Below are positions 30,945-41,047 of a DNA stretch of 64,000 bases, one piece after another. Position numbers and translations under genes: made by a program. Below the pieces are notes generated by a model, which worked only from the letters and a program-made list of their open reading frames with translations, had not been told where the DNA came from and ran no database searches. The first letter of the stretch is position 1; each line of letters opens with the position of its first letter. This DNA comes from Prillingera fragicola (Eukaryota > Basidiomycota > Tremellomycetes > Trichosporonales > Trichosporonaceae), in contig BEDY01000009.1 of assembly GCA_002335605.1 (NCBI GenBank), forward strand, positions 496,001 through 560,000. The letters are read 5' to 3'.

Positions 30945-32453
30945 ATGTCTATTGAGACATCTTCGCCGCATCGCCCATACCACATGTCCACCCAATACGG
31001 CCAGCCTCAGCAGCAGCCCGGCGGTCCTCCCGTTGGGGCTCCCCCCATGGGCAGTCTCGGCGACTCTGCCCAGGCAAACCGCTCGTACCAGGACTCGGAC
31101 GCCGCCGCTGGCTCTGCCCCCGAATCTCCCGCGCTCGCTACCCCACCTGTCACCAAGGGCAAGAATGGAGCAACCGGCCCGGCCGAGGGCAAGCCCAAGC
31201 CACATGTGTGCCCCATTTGCCAACGCGGTTTCACCACTGGCGGCCACTTGCAGCGTCACCAGAGGATCCACACTGGCATCAAGGCTTTCAAGTGCCCCTA
31301 CCCTGGCTGCGAGACGCGTACTTCCCGACAGGACAACCTGCAGCAGCACTACCGCACCCATCTTTCCCCCACGCTCCGTCGCGGATCGGGCACTGCCGCT
31401 CGCCAGGCTGTCGCCGCTGCCATGATGGCCGCTGGCCTCAAGTCGTCGACTAGCCGTCAGCCACGCAAGTCAAAGGGCAGCGGTGCTGGTACCCCGGGAT
31501 CGTCGTCTGGCGCCAGCGCAGTGCACGGCCAGTCGCCTTACCAGACGCCCACTCAGAGCACGGCTCCTTACGCATCTTACATGTACGCCGACCCCAACCA
31601 GCACGGTGGCTACCCCGGTGGCTACGCGCTTCCTCCTCCTGGTGTCAGCGGCATGGGCGGTGCCAACCCCCAGTCTGCTCAGTCGAGCAGGGTTCCTTCG
31701 CCTGTCAACGGCCACTCGTCGGCTGGTTCGATCCCCGCGACCCACCACCAGCAGCCGTACTTTAACCAGCAGTTTTCGCCTGCGTACGCCTACCCTTCCT
31801 CGACCTACGGCCAGCCGCCTTACCCCCGTTACGGCGCTCCCCCGGCCGCGATGCAGTCTCCTTACGCCTCGCACCCTTCTCACCACTCGATGTACTCGCA
31901 GGGCATTGCCCCCGAGCACTCGCAGCAACACATGTATTCTCCCCTCCAGACCGGATTCCCTCACTCGCGTGACTCGCAGTACAGTGGAATGCTTACCCAG
32001 GGCGGTTATGCTGGACAAGCCCCAATGGGCAACGCGTACCCCCCGCGCACTCAATCATCTACGCCGCTCAACGGCACCCATGCGGATGAACTTGACCCCC
32101 GCTACCGTGGAGGTGCGGGTGGAGCCCCTCGTGCGCAGTCTCCTCGCTCCAGTGCTTCACGTAGGCTTACGCCTCCTCATCAGGCTGAGACGCTCGCTGC
32201 CAGCGTCGTCGATCCCGCGCACATGTCGACGGCCGCTGGCCAACAGGCCGCGGCGCGAACCTCGGTTGGCGGAACCGTGCCAGCGTCGTACGCGTACAGT
32301 AGTTATGCGTACGGCAGCAACATGGGACCTCCCCGAGATGTCAACGCAGCGTCCACTACGCTCAACAACCACCACCGCCAGAGCGCCTCGAGTCTGACCG
32401 AGGAGGGCATTAATTCAGACAGCAAGGGTGGGTTTGCCAGTCGCCGCCGCTAG
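30945..32453 (+). CDS. NRG1: Nrg1-like C2H2 zinc-finger transcription regulator
   Basis: Nuclear DNA-binding regulator of 502 aa in one exon. The start at 30945 (MSIETSSPHRPYH) is the first ATG in the frame. Two tandem C2H2 fingers lie at residues 87-139. Finger 1 is CPICQRGFTTGGHLQRHQRIH (Cys89, Cys92, His105, His109); finger 2 has Cys117, Cys122, His135, His139 with the SRQDNLQQHYRTH helix. The FTTGGHLxRH and SRQDN helices are the hallmark of the Nrg1 glucose- and stress-response repressors of fungi. The rest is low-complexity and rich in Q, P, Y, S and G, as in Nrg1 of Cryptococcus, where it affects capsule and mating. A long spliced 5' leader is likely. The nearest alternatives are other two-finger Mig/Nrg-type regulators. 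Confidence 0.8.
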   Translation: MSIETSSPHRPYHMSTQYGQPQQQPGGPPVGAPPMGSLGDSAQANRSYQDSDAAAGSAPESPALATPPVTKGKNGATGPAEGKPKPHVCPICQRGFTTGGHLQRHQRIHTGIKAFKCPYPGCETRTSRQDNLQQHYRTHLSPTLRRGSGTAARQAVAAAMMAAGLKSSTSRQPRKSKGSGAGTPGSSSGASAVHGQSPYQTPTQSTAPYASYMYADPNQHGGYPGGYALPPPGVSGMGGANPQSAQSSRVPSPVNGHSSAGSIPATHHQQPYFNQQFSPAYAYPSSTYGQPPYPRYGAPPAAMQSPYASHPSHHSMYSQGIAPEHSQQHMYSPLQTGFPHSRDSQYSGMLTQGGYAGQAPMGNAYPPRTQSSTPLNGTHADELDPRYRGGAGGAPRAQSPRSSASRRLTPPHQAETLAASVVDPAHMSTAAGQQAAARTSVGGTVPASYAYSSYAYGSNMGPPRDVNAASTTLNNHHRQSASSLTEEGINSDSKGGFASRRR

Positions 32454-33893
32454 GCCAAACGGGCCTGGGGGGCCAGTTTATTCATTTTTCGTGTTTTTTG
32501 CTGGTCCTCTACGGACCTTGGCCGTGGCTTGCTTTTTACAAGCCGCGGGCAGGCTGACCCCCTCGCAGCGTTTATCAAGCACGAATAGAGTCTCCGGGGT
32601 TCCAGCATTGTACCCACGCAAAAATCCATCCTTCCATTCCCCCCCTTTTCTCACTTCACTATCCACTTTCCCGGCGACCGAGGCAGTACCCTGGCACCCT
32701 CGCGCATGATACCTATGATACCGCTGGCTTGTAGACAAAGCTATGCATTTGCGCGATACGAACCATAGCTACCTGGTGTTGTTTCCGAGTGTGCAGTTAC
32801 TGATATCGTGCGCAGTGGTATCTAGCCACCGTGACCCTGCTGATCGTGTTATCTATCCTGAACCACGGACGTTGTATGCAGCATTGTTGTCGCTCCAGTC
32901 CATTATCGCATCGCCCCTTGGCCTCCCCCTGACTGACCTGATTGATACGCGCCAGCTTATCAGATCATCAACAATCCCCCCTCCCTCAGGCGTCGCTATT
33001 GCAGGAAACTGCAAAAAGGACGATCTAGGATCGACACCCTGGTGCATCCAGGTCGCGTTGCCATGGTGTGTACCCGCCATTCAACGTACCCTTTGAAGCT
33101 GCTCCGGCATATTTTTCGGCTTTTTGTGCCGATCTACAGAGGGTTTACATCGGTAGCGTGCAGAGCGCGTGGCTATGCATAATGAATAGTATGGGTGCCA
33201 TACGTATGTCCTTAGACCTTGCGACCTTGCTCTGGTGGGAGTTTGATCCCTTTGCCCCTCTGACACTCTCATCTATCCTGATCTATGTGAACCATAGTGA
33301 CATTAGTTTGTGAGGGTTTGGCGTTCTCTGCACTGCCAACGGGGTGCGTTGCTTGCTCCTTTGTTGTGCAGACGCGCAGACTAGCAGCCTGGTCACTTTC
33401 AGAGCCAGCACCCTGGAGTCCCTACAGCTTTGTACAAGGATTAGTGCGACCTGGGCCAGCCAGGCGCCCAGGCTTGCCGAACGCCATCTCTGTTCCTTGT
33501 ATTCCTCAGGACGACTGCAACAGACACGAGAATGCCGAGGTATGTCGATAAACTCTAGAAGCGTGGTCAAAGGGTCGTTCTAGCGGGCTTTCTGGGAGCC
33601 AGGGTTGGACAGGATTTTCTGCGTTTTACAAAGGGGTCTGTGGGAGACAGGGACTGATCGAGGGGACGGTGAGCCGTTACGACAGGCCCGTTGGTTGCCT
33701 GAGCGTGTTCCCACAGAGTTCTCTTCCCACGATGCACGTCTGTAGTGTGCACCGAGTGCGTCTGGGTTGCAGAGCAACGCGCGGCAACAGTAGAGTGTGA
33801 TTGCTGACGCCAGTGGACAGTGGCGGCAAGGTGCGAACTCAATGTTCACCTTGGTACACTGGCCTTGATGCTCAATGTGCATGCAACATCTCT
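32454..33893. other. Convergent intergenic region, no supported gene
   Basis: 1.44 kb between the 3' ends of the NRG1-like and RPAP3-like genes, unusually long for a convergent pair here. The phrase TCTATCCTGA occurs twice (about 32,851 and 33,272), and ACCATAG recurs near 32,762 and 33,291. No biased coding frame was found. It may contain long 3' untranslated regions or a non-coding RNA, but nothing specific is visible. Confidence 0.45.
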
Positions 33894-35205
33894 CTACAAA
33901 AGCGCCCCCTCACCACCAGCGCCTTCCCAAGCACTCCGCCCCGCCTCCTTCTCAGCCTTACTCAACATGGCAGCATTCATCCGCCACCTCTTGGTCGCCT
34001 TCAACCCTTGCAAAACCTCCCTCGCCCAAACCTTGTCCGCACCGCCGCTCAAGCCAGCATCAAGCGTCGAGAGAAGCAGCCCCAGCGTGTCTGGTTCGAG
34101 AACCGGGTCCAGGATGCGGGGCAGGATCCCAGGCGTGTAGTGCCGCAGGTAGCTGTAGCGCTGCTGGGGAGGGAGGGTGGCGAGCGCGCGCAGGAGGGAT
34201 AGACCGGCCCCGGGCTGGGTCGAGGTCGGGTCAGAGGGGACGGGAGCTGCTCTTTCTGCTGGTGCAGATGCAGGTGCAGGCTCAGGTGGCGGAGAAGCTA
34301 CAGTTGTTGTTGGAGGACGGGGTGTGGTCTCGGGCAACTTTGCCTTTGGCGCAGGAGTGCCAGCGTACGATGGACGAGTATTCCTCGTCGTCCTCAGCGC
34401 GGCGAACCCGCTCGGTCCCAGGGGGTTTCGCGGCAACTCTTCTGTAACCACTGGTGCCGTTGTAGGGTTAGGAACCGCGGTCGCTGCAGGTGTTGGCTTC
34501 GGCGTCGTCGTCGACGACCTCGCAGGTCCAGGAACGGCAATAGGCTCGGCGGGCGTCGCACCTTGACCGTCTTTGGCTGGCGCAGCTGCCGTTGAGCCCG
34601 AGATACCATCTGACTGGGCTGGCGTTGTGGCCGGTGCCGAGGAAGGAGCAGGAGAGGAGAGCTTGCCCTCACGCTCGAGCTCGGCGAGCTCGCCAGCAGC
34701 GGGGGCATTGTTGGGTTCGCGAGCGAGGACGCCGCGGAGGTCCTCGGCGGCATCGTTGGGGCGTCCGAGAGCGCGACACGCTACGGCGCGGCGGAAGCGC
34801 GCTTTGACATTTGTGGGGTCACGGGAGAGCGCTTGGGTAGCGTCGCGTTCGGCGTCGGTCCAGCTTCGGCGAGTCAGCGAGGCCTCGACCTCCACCCGTG
34901 GAGAACTCACCGCTCGAGCTTGATCCATGCCTGCGCGCGGTTCGCGAGGGCCACTGCGTCGCTTGGATCTGCTGTTGAGGCGCGAGCGTAGGCTGCTGCT
35001 GCGTCGGCCCAGCGGCCTTTGCGGAAGGCAGCGTTGCCCTGTCATGTCAGCGTGGGCTCGAGTTGAAGGTGCAGAGGAGGATGACGTTGGGCGCGATGGC
35101 GCAGACCAAGTCGGTCTCCTCTTATCATTACGGCGTCCCACTGCAGAGTCTTGAAGAACATACCTCTTCGCGCGCGCGTGCTGAAGCTACCGGATCAACC
35201 TTCAT
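33894..35205 (-). CDS. RPAP3-like TPR protein (Hsp90 co-chaperone)
   Basis: Exons 35205-35164, 35038-34911, 34863-33894 (379 aa), introns 125 and 47 nt. The N-terminal third is a TPR array: GNAAFRKGRWADAAAYA, AVALANRAQAWIKLERW, TDAERDATQALSRDP and VKARFRRAVACRALGR. It is of the kind that clamps the Hsp90/Hsp70 C-terminus. After a Pro/Thr/Ala-rich linker, the last 100 residues (LSLLRALATLPPQQRYSYLR, LPRILDPVLEPDTLGLLL, LQGLKATKRWRMN) match the RPAP3 C-terminal domain. This architecture belongs to RPAP3/Spaghetti, the R2TP partner that assembles RNA polymerase II and snoRNPs. The short N-terminus (about 15 residues before the first TPR) means the usual N-terminal extension is absent. Confidence 0.75.
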
Positions 35206-35546
35206 GAGAGTTTTAGGGAGAAATGACATTGGTGTCTGTCGAATGTTGTGGATTTGAAAGTGCGGGGCCTCGTCTAGCACGTTCGCGACGCGTGGCGAGC
35301 CTTGACCTTGTTTTCCTTCACGCCTGATCTCCTGTCCTGTCCTGTCCATGAAAGCAGGGGTGGTACTGCCTGCAGGGACGTTGAGGTCTGGACCTCCATG
35401 TCCTCGTCATTGACAAGACTGCGCACAGCGTCATGGTTCATTAAAAGCGACACTGCAATAGCCATTGCTGCGGGGACGACAAAAATGTTGGAGAGTGGCA
35501 GAAACACACACCAGAAACACACACTCGGCCACTGGCGCTCATCGAC
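35206..35546. promoter_or_regulatory. Upstream region of RPAP3-like gene; leads into a tRNA
   Basis: 341 bases. It includes repeated CCTGTCCTGTCC and ACACACCAGAAACACACAC strings. No coding frame. Confidence 0.4.
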
Positions 35547-35642
35547 GCCTGTATAGTTTATCGGTAAAACGTGGGTCTCATAAGATGAGCGTCGAATGTG
35601 ACGTGCAATCCCAAGTGCTCAGTTCGACTCTGAGTACGGGCA
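35547..35642 (+). tRNA. Intron-containing tRNA, probable anticodon CAT (Met)
   Basis: The acceptor stem GCCTGTA pairs perfectly with TACGGGC (one G-U), discriminator A at 35642. The D stem GTTT/AAAC closes loop ATCGGTA. The T arm CTCAG-TTCGACT-CTGAG is a good B box. The anticodon arm is TGGGT then CTCATA, the loop of elongator tRNA-Met (U33, anticodon CAT at 35579-35581). An intron of about 25 nt follows before the 3' half (TCCCA). The stem has one T-T mismatch next to the loop. T-rich sequence (GCTTTTTACC) follows 25 bases on. The isotype is less certain than the fold, because the intron ends cannot be placed exactly and the variable loop is only 4 nt. Confidence 0.72.
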
Positions 35643-37000
35643 CGAAAGGTCGCATCAAGCGACTTTGCTTTTTACCCCACGCACAAACAAACGTTATCTG
35701 AGTGGTGGCTTCTATCGAGGGAGCTGCCCTGTCGTTCTGCGGCCTCTGAAGCTGAGAGACACTGTTGCAACGTGTTAAGAGCAGGGCCTACGTCTGCGCC
35801 AACCGCGGCTTATGAATTGAATGTTGTTGTTGATAGCAGTCCCTGGCCGAGAGAGAAGGGAGGCACTGACAGAACGCGTCGTTTTTCGGACACGTAACTG
35901 TCCGAAGCCAAGGACGCGCCGCCCTGCCGTTCGTCTGTAGAGGCGCAGATTCATTCGCTGTTTTGTGTGAGTTTCCCATGCTAACTGCGCGGGATAGAGG
36001 AAAGTGCCTCGCAGTTCATGACCTCAACGGGAGGTTGTCCAGCCGCCGTCGCCATTCGTCATGACCAGCTGTAATCAAAGGTGGTTGCAGGGTCACGAAG
36101 ACGGGCGCCGATCCAAATACAGCGGGGGCCTTCTTCCTCGTGTCAAGAGGTTGATGCGCTGAGCACGGCCATGCATAGGCAGCGCCCGGTCTCGACTTGC
36201 TATGCTGTACATATCTGTAAACCATCAAGAGCCCTATGCATGCTGGGGACGATCAATGCCATGCTTGTTCAGCCCGGGAGCCATGACCCATCCTGCGGGG
36301 CCTCAAAGAGGCAGCCAGCAACCAGTTCAGGAATAGTCCCGCGGGTGCTCTAATTGACAGGGGAAGACAGGTTTTGGGTCACGCCAGGCGCAGAGGTTGA
36401 GCAGTGGCCAGTGGCTTGCAGCTTTAGTATGCATGGATGTTGTGTTGTGAGAAACACGCGTCATGCATGGTGGTGATGAAAGGCAGTGTGCGCAGCAGTA
36501 GTATCCACACGCACAAGGTGTTTGTGGTAGCCGTTTAATTGACGGAGGCAGACAAGGAAGGAGGGATCCAGACCACCCACCCCTTAGCAGCAGTGCCGTC
36601 ACCTTCCCTGGTGATGCCCGCGCTCCTCCCTCTCCCTCTCTACGACTGCTACGCACACAACACCTAAATCTTTGCGTTCTCATTATCCACCTGCACCACC
36701 CACTGCACTCCACCCTCTAGACTACTACCAGCATCGAAAGGCATTTGCACCCCTCGGAGCGCACGACAAAACGTTCTGCCGTACCAATTCTCGCGTGTGG
36801 TTCCCCTTGAAGCTTTGGCGTTTCGGTCCTTGCCTTCCCTTCGCCCCGCCTCTTCCCACTCCCCGTACAACAGTGACACGCACAACGTCAACCATTCATC
36901 TCTTCCCACTCGACTCTTTTCCATCACCCCATCCTCTACGACTTCTCTCCACCCCTCCCCCGCCTCGAAGCCGCGCCGCTAGTCGGTTATATTGTTGCCC
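35643..37000. promoter_or_regulatory. Upstream region of MSS4; no supported gene
   Basis: 1.36 kb. The left part is unremarkable. From about 36,590 to 37,000 the plus strand is rich in CT and CA runs (TCCACCCCTCCCCCGCC near the end), the usual sign of a 5' leader in this genome. Short open frames on both strands show no coding bias. Confidence 0.45.
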
Positions 37001-40000
37001 ATGGCGGTGCACGCCCCCGCGCCAGTCGCCGTGCCCCCGTCCGCGCAACATCGCGGGCGGCGCTTGAGCGATGATGACTGGAATACCTCCATGGCTGGCC
37101 GTGCGTCCTCTTTAACAAACGTAGTAGTGCACAGTACTCACTCTGCAGCATCAGGCTCTCCGCCGCGCGTCAATCCTTATCATCTCATCCATCATCCTAC
37201 AAACTCTGACGACCCTCTCCCGCCCCTTCCCCCACATCTCGAGCGCCTTGCCACGGGTCTCGACAACTCGGACGATGAGGACGACTCGGACACGAGTGAC
37301 GAAGAGAGCGACGTCGACGATGACGACCTAGCGTTCGACCACGAGCCGACTCTGGTGGCAAACGGGAGTGTTGTTCCCAACATTGACGGTGTCGCTGTCG
37401 CGTCACCCAACGTAGAACAACCCGGATCTCAAGACTCTATTCGCGAGGGCAGCCCCGAAACAAAACAGCGAACGCTGATGAAGAAGGTCAGCAGCGTGTT
37501 TAGACGAGGTGACCAGGGCGTCGTCTCTCCGGCCACAAAAGCCGAAAAGGTCCCACCGGTGCCCAAGGTTCCTGTGGGCTTGTCTCCGCGAAGAGGGTTG
37601 TCGCCGCAACCACAGCAACGCCAGATGCAGGGGCCACCACCGAGTCCACCTCTGAGCGATACCAGCGACGACGAGTACGCGTCGAGTGTAGCCGTGACCG
37701 AGGGAACGGTGGAGAGCGACTTGCCACACCCTCCCGCCATGTCCCTCAGCGAACGTGCAGTAACACCCGACCACGGCGCACCATTGATGCCCGTGACCGA
37801 GGCCGGCGAGTCCAAGGTAGCGCTCGAGCTTGAGCAGCCGGCATTCACAATGAATCTCACGGCCGAACCAGAAGCCACTACCCCTCTGGAGACTTCTTCG
37901 CCAAGCCAGTCTGTTCGGTCCCGTGGCACGTCCCGCGAACGTCCCACCATCCCCGCCTTTTTGGGCATTCAGCAACCTCGTCGTGTTTCTAGCGGTTCAA
38001 CGTCGAGTCGAGCCGGCTCGCTGTCGATGGTGCGCAGCGGAAGACTGGCGCCACAACGTGACCCAACCGCATCACCAGAGATTGGGCGCTCACCGCTGCC
38101 TGCTGCGGACATGACCCCCGGCTCAAGTCCCACCATCACCAATGTCGTTCCCAGCGGCGCTGCTGTTCCCAATGGCCCCTCCCCCCAGCCCGACGTTTAT
38201 GAAACGCCAAGGCAACGTGCCAACCTCACGCTCCCCACTCCCCTCCCACCACCCAGACTTGACATGTCGTTCAAGTCGGCTTCGTCATCGCCAGTCTCTC
38301 AAAACCCACCACGGATAACGCGGCGCAACACAAATCCCACACAGTCGACGTCCCCCATCATGGGCCGCGCTTTGACACAAAGCGTGTCGGTCGCTTCTCA
38401 CGCACCTCCGTCATCGATCCCCTTTGATGACTTCAACTTGCCTGCCGACATTCTTGCGCAGACGGAAATACTCCGCCGCGAGCGTCTCGAGCGGCGCCAG
38501 AAGAAGCAGATGAGCATGATCGCGACCACGGTGGAGAAATCCGAGGAGATTACGACCACGCCAACTGCCGACCGCCGTTCAGGCGTTCGCCGCAAGGAGA
38601 CAGAGGAGACTAAGGTGCTTGTTGGCAATCTTGTCGGCGAGGGGCACCGAAACTATGTGCTCATGTACAACATGCTCACGGGTATTCGCGTGGCAGTGTC
38701 ACGTTGCCAGGCCAAGATCAAGAGGCCCATCACCGACGAGGACTATACCGCGCGCCACAAGTACACGTTTGACATGCTCGGCAACGAACTTACGCCGTCG
38801 GCAAAGTACGACTTCAAGTTCAAGGACTACGCGCCATGGGTGTTCCGCGAGCTGCGTGACGAGCACTTTCACCTCGACCCCGCCGACTACCTGCTATCCC
38901 TCACTGCCAAGTACATTCTCTCCGAGGTCGGCTCGCCAGGCAAGTCGGGTTCGTTCTTCTACTACTCGCGCGACTACCGTTTCATCATCAAGACTATCTC
39001 GCACTCGGAGCACAACTTTTTGCGGTCCATCCTCAAGGACTATCATGCTCACGTCCGCGCCAACCCGCACACGCTGCTTTCGCGCTTCTACGGTCTGCAT
39101 CGTGTCAAGATTCCCCGTGGCCGCAAGATTCACTTTGTGATTATGAACAACCTGTTCCCGCCGCACCGCGATATTCACGAGACGTACGACCTCAAGGGCT
39201 CGGCGTTTGGCCGCGAGTATCCAGAGGACAAGGCCAAGACAAACCCTCGCGCTGTGCTTAAGGACATCAACTGGGTCAACCGTGGCCGTACTCTCGAGTT
39301 TGGCCCCGAGAAGCGCGCGCTGCTTGCCGAACAGCTGCGTCGCGACATGGAGTTTCTCAAGCGCATCAACGTCATGGACTACTCGCTCCTCGTTGGTATC
39401 CACAACATGGAGCGCGGCAACCGCGACAACCTGCGCCAGAACACACTCGCTGTGTTCCACCCCAACACGCAGCCTGTTCACCGCAAGCCCAGCAGTGTCA
39501 AACAACACGCCGAGGCGCACAATGTTCGTCGCGCTGTTGCCCGCTCCGACCCCAAACGTCTCTTGGACGTTTCCGGCCAACTGCCAGAGGACGGATCCGC
39601 GGACCGCAAGCACTTCCTCTTCTACCAGGACGAGGGTGGTCTTCGCGCGACCGACGAGCAGAACCAGCCGCTCGACCTCATCTACTACCTGGGCGTCATT
39701 GACATTTGCACGCCGTACAACACGCACAAGCGCATCGAGCATGCGTGGAAGAGCATGACCGAGGACCCCGTGACCATCTCGTGTGTCAACCCCAACGTGT
39801 ACGGCAACCGTTTCCTCGACTTCCTCAACTCGGTGATGCGTGGCGGCGACCCGGCTCTCCGCCCTGCCGGTCTCGAGTCGTCCCGCCGCATGATCGACGG
39901 TGTGCCAGAGAAGCGTCCTGCACCTGCCAAGAAGCACGGAGGAGGCGGCTTCTGCGCTCCATGCGGCTCGTCTCGAGCCGACCAGCTAGAGGCCGGCCCC

Positions 40001-40471
40001 GAACTTCGCACCACGGCTTCAAACCACACGCTGCCTATCCCTGCGTCGCCCGAGATTCACCGCACCGCCCTGCCCCCACTCCAGAGTGACCTTGCTGGCG
40101 AGGCGAGGGCCGAGGAGGAGGAGGCAAAGCGCCTCGCTGCCGCCCAGGAGATCCAGGACAAGCGCCAGGCCGCAGCGGACAAACAGGCCAAGGGCCAAGT
40201 CGAGCTCAAGGACCCCGACGACCTCGCCGCCGAAGCCGAACGGCAGATGGCCGAGAAAGGCCCCCAAGTCGAGGAGATTCCCATGTCTGAGAAAACGGGC
40301 ATGTACGAGAACGGCTCGGCTTCCCCCTCGCATGCCGCGCCGGTCATTGAGGAGCCTCCAATGGACGAAAAAGCCGCCATGGCTGCGCAGTGCGACGCGT
40401 CGTTTGGCGCTTCAGATGCAGACGACGAGTATGCGCGTCCCGCCATGGTTGGGCACATCAAGTGCGACTAG
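37001..40471 (+). CDS. MSS4: Phosphatidylinositol-4-phosphate 5-kinase (Mss4)
   Basis: Makes PI(4,5)P2 at the plasma membrane, feeding actin, endocytosis and PKC signalling. Single exon of 1156 aa. The kinase domain spans about residues 543-946: GHRNYVLMYNMLTGIRVAV, SGSFFYYSRDYRFIIKTIS (catalytic Lys in IIKT), HETYDLKGSAFGRE, the signature INVMDYSLLVGIHN (about 790), and IDICTPYNTHKRIEHAWK near the end. The N-terminal 540 residues are disordered, Ser/Pro-rich, with an acidic DDEDDSDTSDEESDVDDDD stretch near residue 95. The C-terminal tail has a small FCAPC motif, then a charged Glu/Lys/Ala coiled-coil-like helix (about 1030-1085). Fungal Mss4 is usually 750-1000 aa, so both tails are long. 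The ATG at 37001 follows a pyrimidine-rich leader. Confidence 0.93.
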   Translation: MAVHAPAPVAVPPSAQHRGRRLSDDDWNTSMAGRASSLTNVVVHSTHSAASGSPPRVNPYHLIHHPTNSDDPLPPLPPHLERLATGLDNSDDEDDSDTSDEESDVDDDDLAFDHEPTLVANGSVVPNIDGVAVASPNVEQPGSQDSIREGSPETKQRTLMKKVSSVFRRGDQGVVSPATKAEKVPPVPKVPVGLSPRRGLSPQPQQRQMQGPPPSPPLSDTSDDEYASSVAVTEGTVESDLPHPPAMSLSERAVTPDHGAPLMPVTEAGESKVALELEQPAFTMNLTAEPEATTPLETSSPSQSVRSRGTSRERPTIPAFLGIQQPRRVSSGSTSSRAGSLSMVRSGRLAPQRDPTASPEIGRSPLPAADMTPGSSPTITNVVPSGAAVPNGPSPQPDVYETPRQRANLTLPTPLPPPRLDMSFKSASSSPVSQNPPRITRRNTNPTQSTSPIMGRALTQSVSVASHAPPSSIPFDDFNLPADILAQTEILRRERLERRQKKQMSMIATTVEKSEEITTTPTADRRSGVRRKETEETKVLVGNLVGEGHRNYVLMYNMLTGIRVAVSRCQAKIKRPITDEDYTARHKYTFDMLGNELTPSAKYDFKFKDYAPWVFRELRDEHFHLDPADYLLSLTAKYILSEVGSPGKSGSFFYYSRDYRFIIKTISHSEHNFLRSILKDYHAHVRANPHTLLSRFYGLHRVKIPRGRKIHFVIMNNLFPPHRDIHETYDLKGSAFGREYPEDKAKTNPRAVLKDINWVNRGRTLEFGPEKRALLAEQLRRDMEFLKRINVMDYSLLVGIHNMERGNRDNLRQNTLAVFHPNTQPVHRKPSSVKQHAEAHNVRRAVARSDPKRLLDVSGQLPEDGSADRKHFLFYQDEGGLRATDEQNQPLDLIYYLGVIDICTPYNTHKRIEHAWKSMTEDPVTISCVNPNVYGNRFLDFLNSVMRGGDPALRPAGLESSRRMIDGVPEKRPAPAKKHGGGGFCAPCGSSRADQLEAGPELRTTASNHTLPIPASPEIHRTALPPLQSDLAGEARAEEEEAKRLAAAQEIQDKRQAAADKQAKGQVELKDPDDLAAEAERQMAEKGPQVEEIPMSEKTGMYENGSASPSHAAPVIEEPPMDEKAAMAAQCDASFGASDADDEYARPAMVGHIKCD

Positions 40472-41047
40472 TCCCACCGTTCGTTGATACACGACCTTTA
40501 AAAACTATGCCAAGAACCGCAGGAGGCGGGCGACGTAGAGGGTTCAGAACCGACCCATCAAGATTTTCCGTTTTTTGTTATTTTTCTTCCAAGGGTTTTG
40601 GCGCGCGCGTCTGCCGACTTGAGAGTCGCCGCGACGGCGCGAGATCAGAGAAAAGAGAGAGAGAGAGAGTCCAGCCAAGGCATTCAACTTCATTCCACGC
40701 GCCGATTGTGGACATTGTAATCACCATATATGTGTACCCCCCACCTCCCCCGCCATTTCAACCCGCTTTCACCCTTCAGTAGTGCACTCGCTGGGCCGTA
40801 GAACTCTTGCATGCATTGTGCGTTCGAGATAACTTCAGCGTTTGATGACCGACTTGATGGAGGAGCCTCAGAAGCGTGTGACAGCATTGGGTGTCGCTTC
40901 GCTTAGACAAGCATCTTGTTAGTGGACATATCACCAGCATATCCGTACAAGGTACATTGAACTCGAAACTCTACCGAACGGGGCTGTAAACTAATCTTTC
41001 CAACCCCACGCACTGTCTAATCTAGCAGCAGCGCTGAAACAAGAAAA
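40472..41047. other. Convergent intergenic region with GA microsatellite
   Basis: 576 bases between the 3' ends of MSS4 and the BSD-domain gene. It contains a short (GA)n run at about 40,656-40,669 and a CCCCCCACCTCCCCC tract near 40,740. No gene or clear terminator was recognised. Confidence 0.5.

Noticed and set aside
38894..39937. 347-codon minus-strand open frame inside MSS4
   Set aside because: Antisense shadow of the PIP kinase domain; the plus strand carries all the catalytic motifs.
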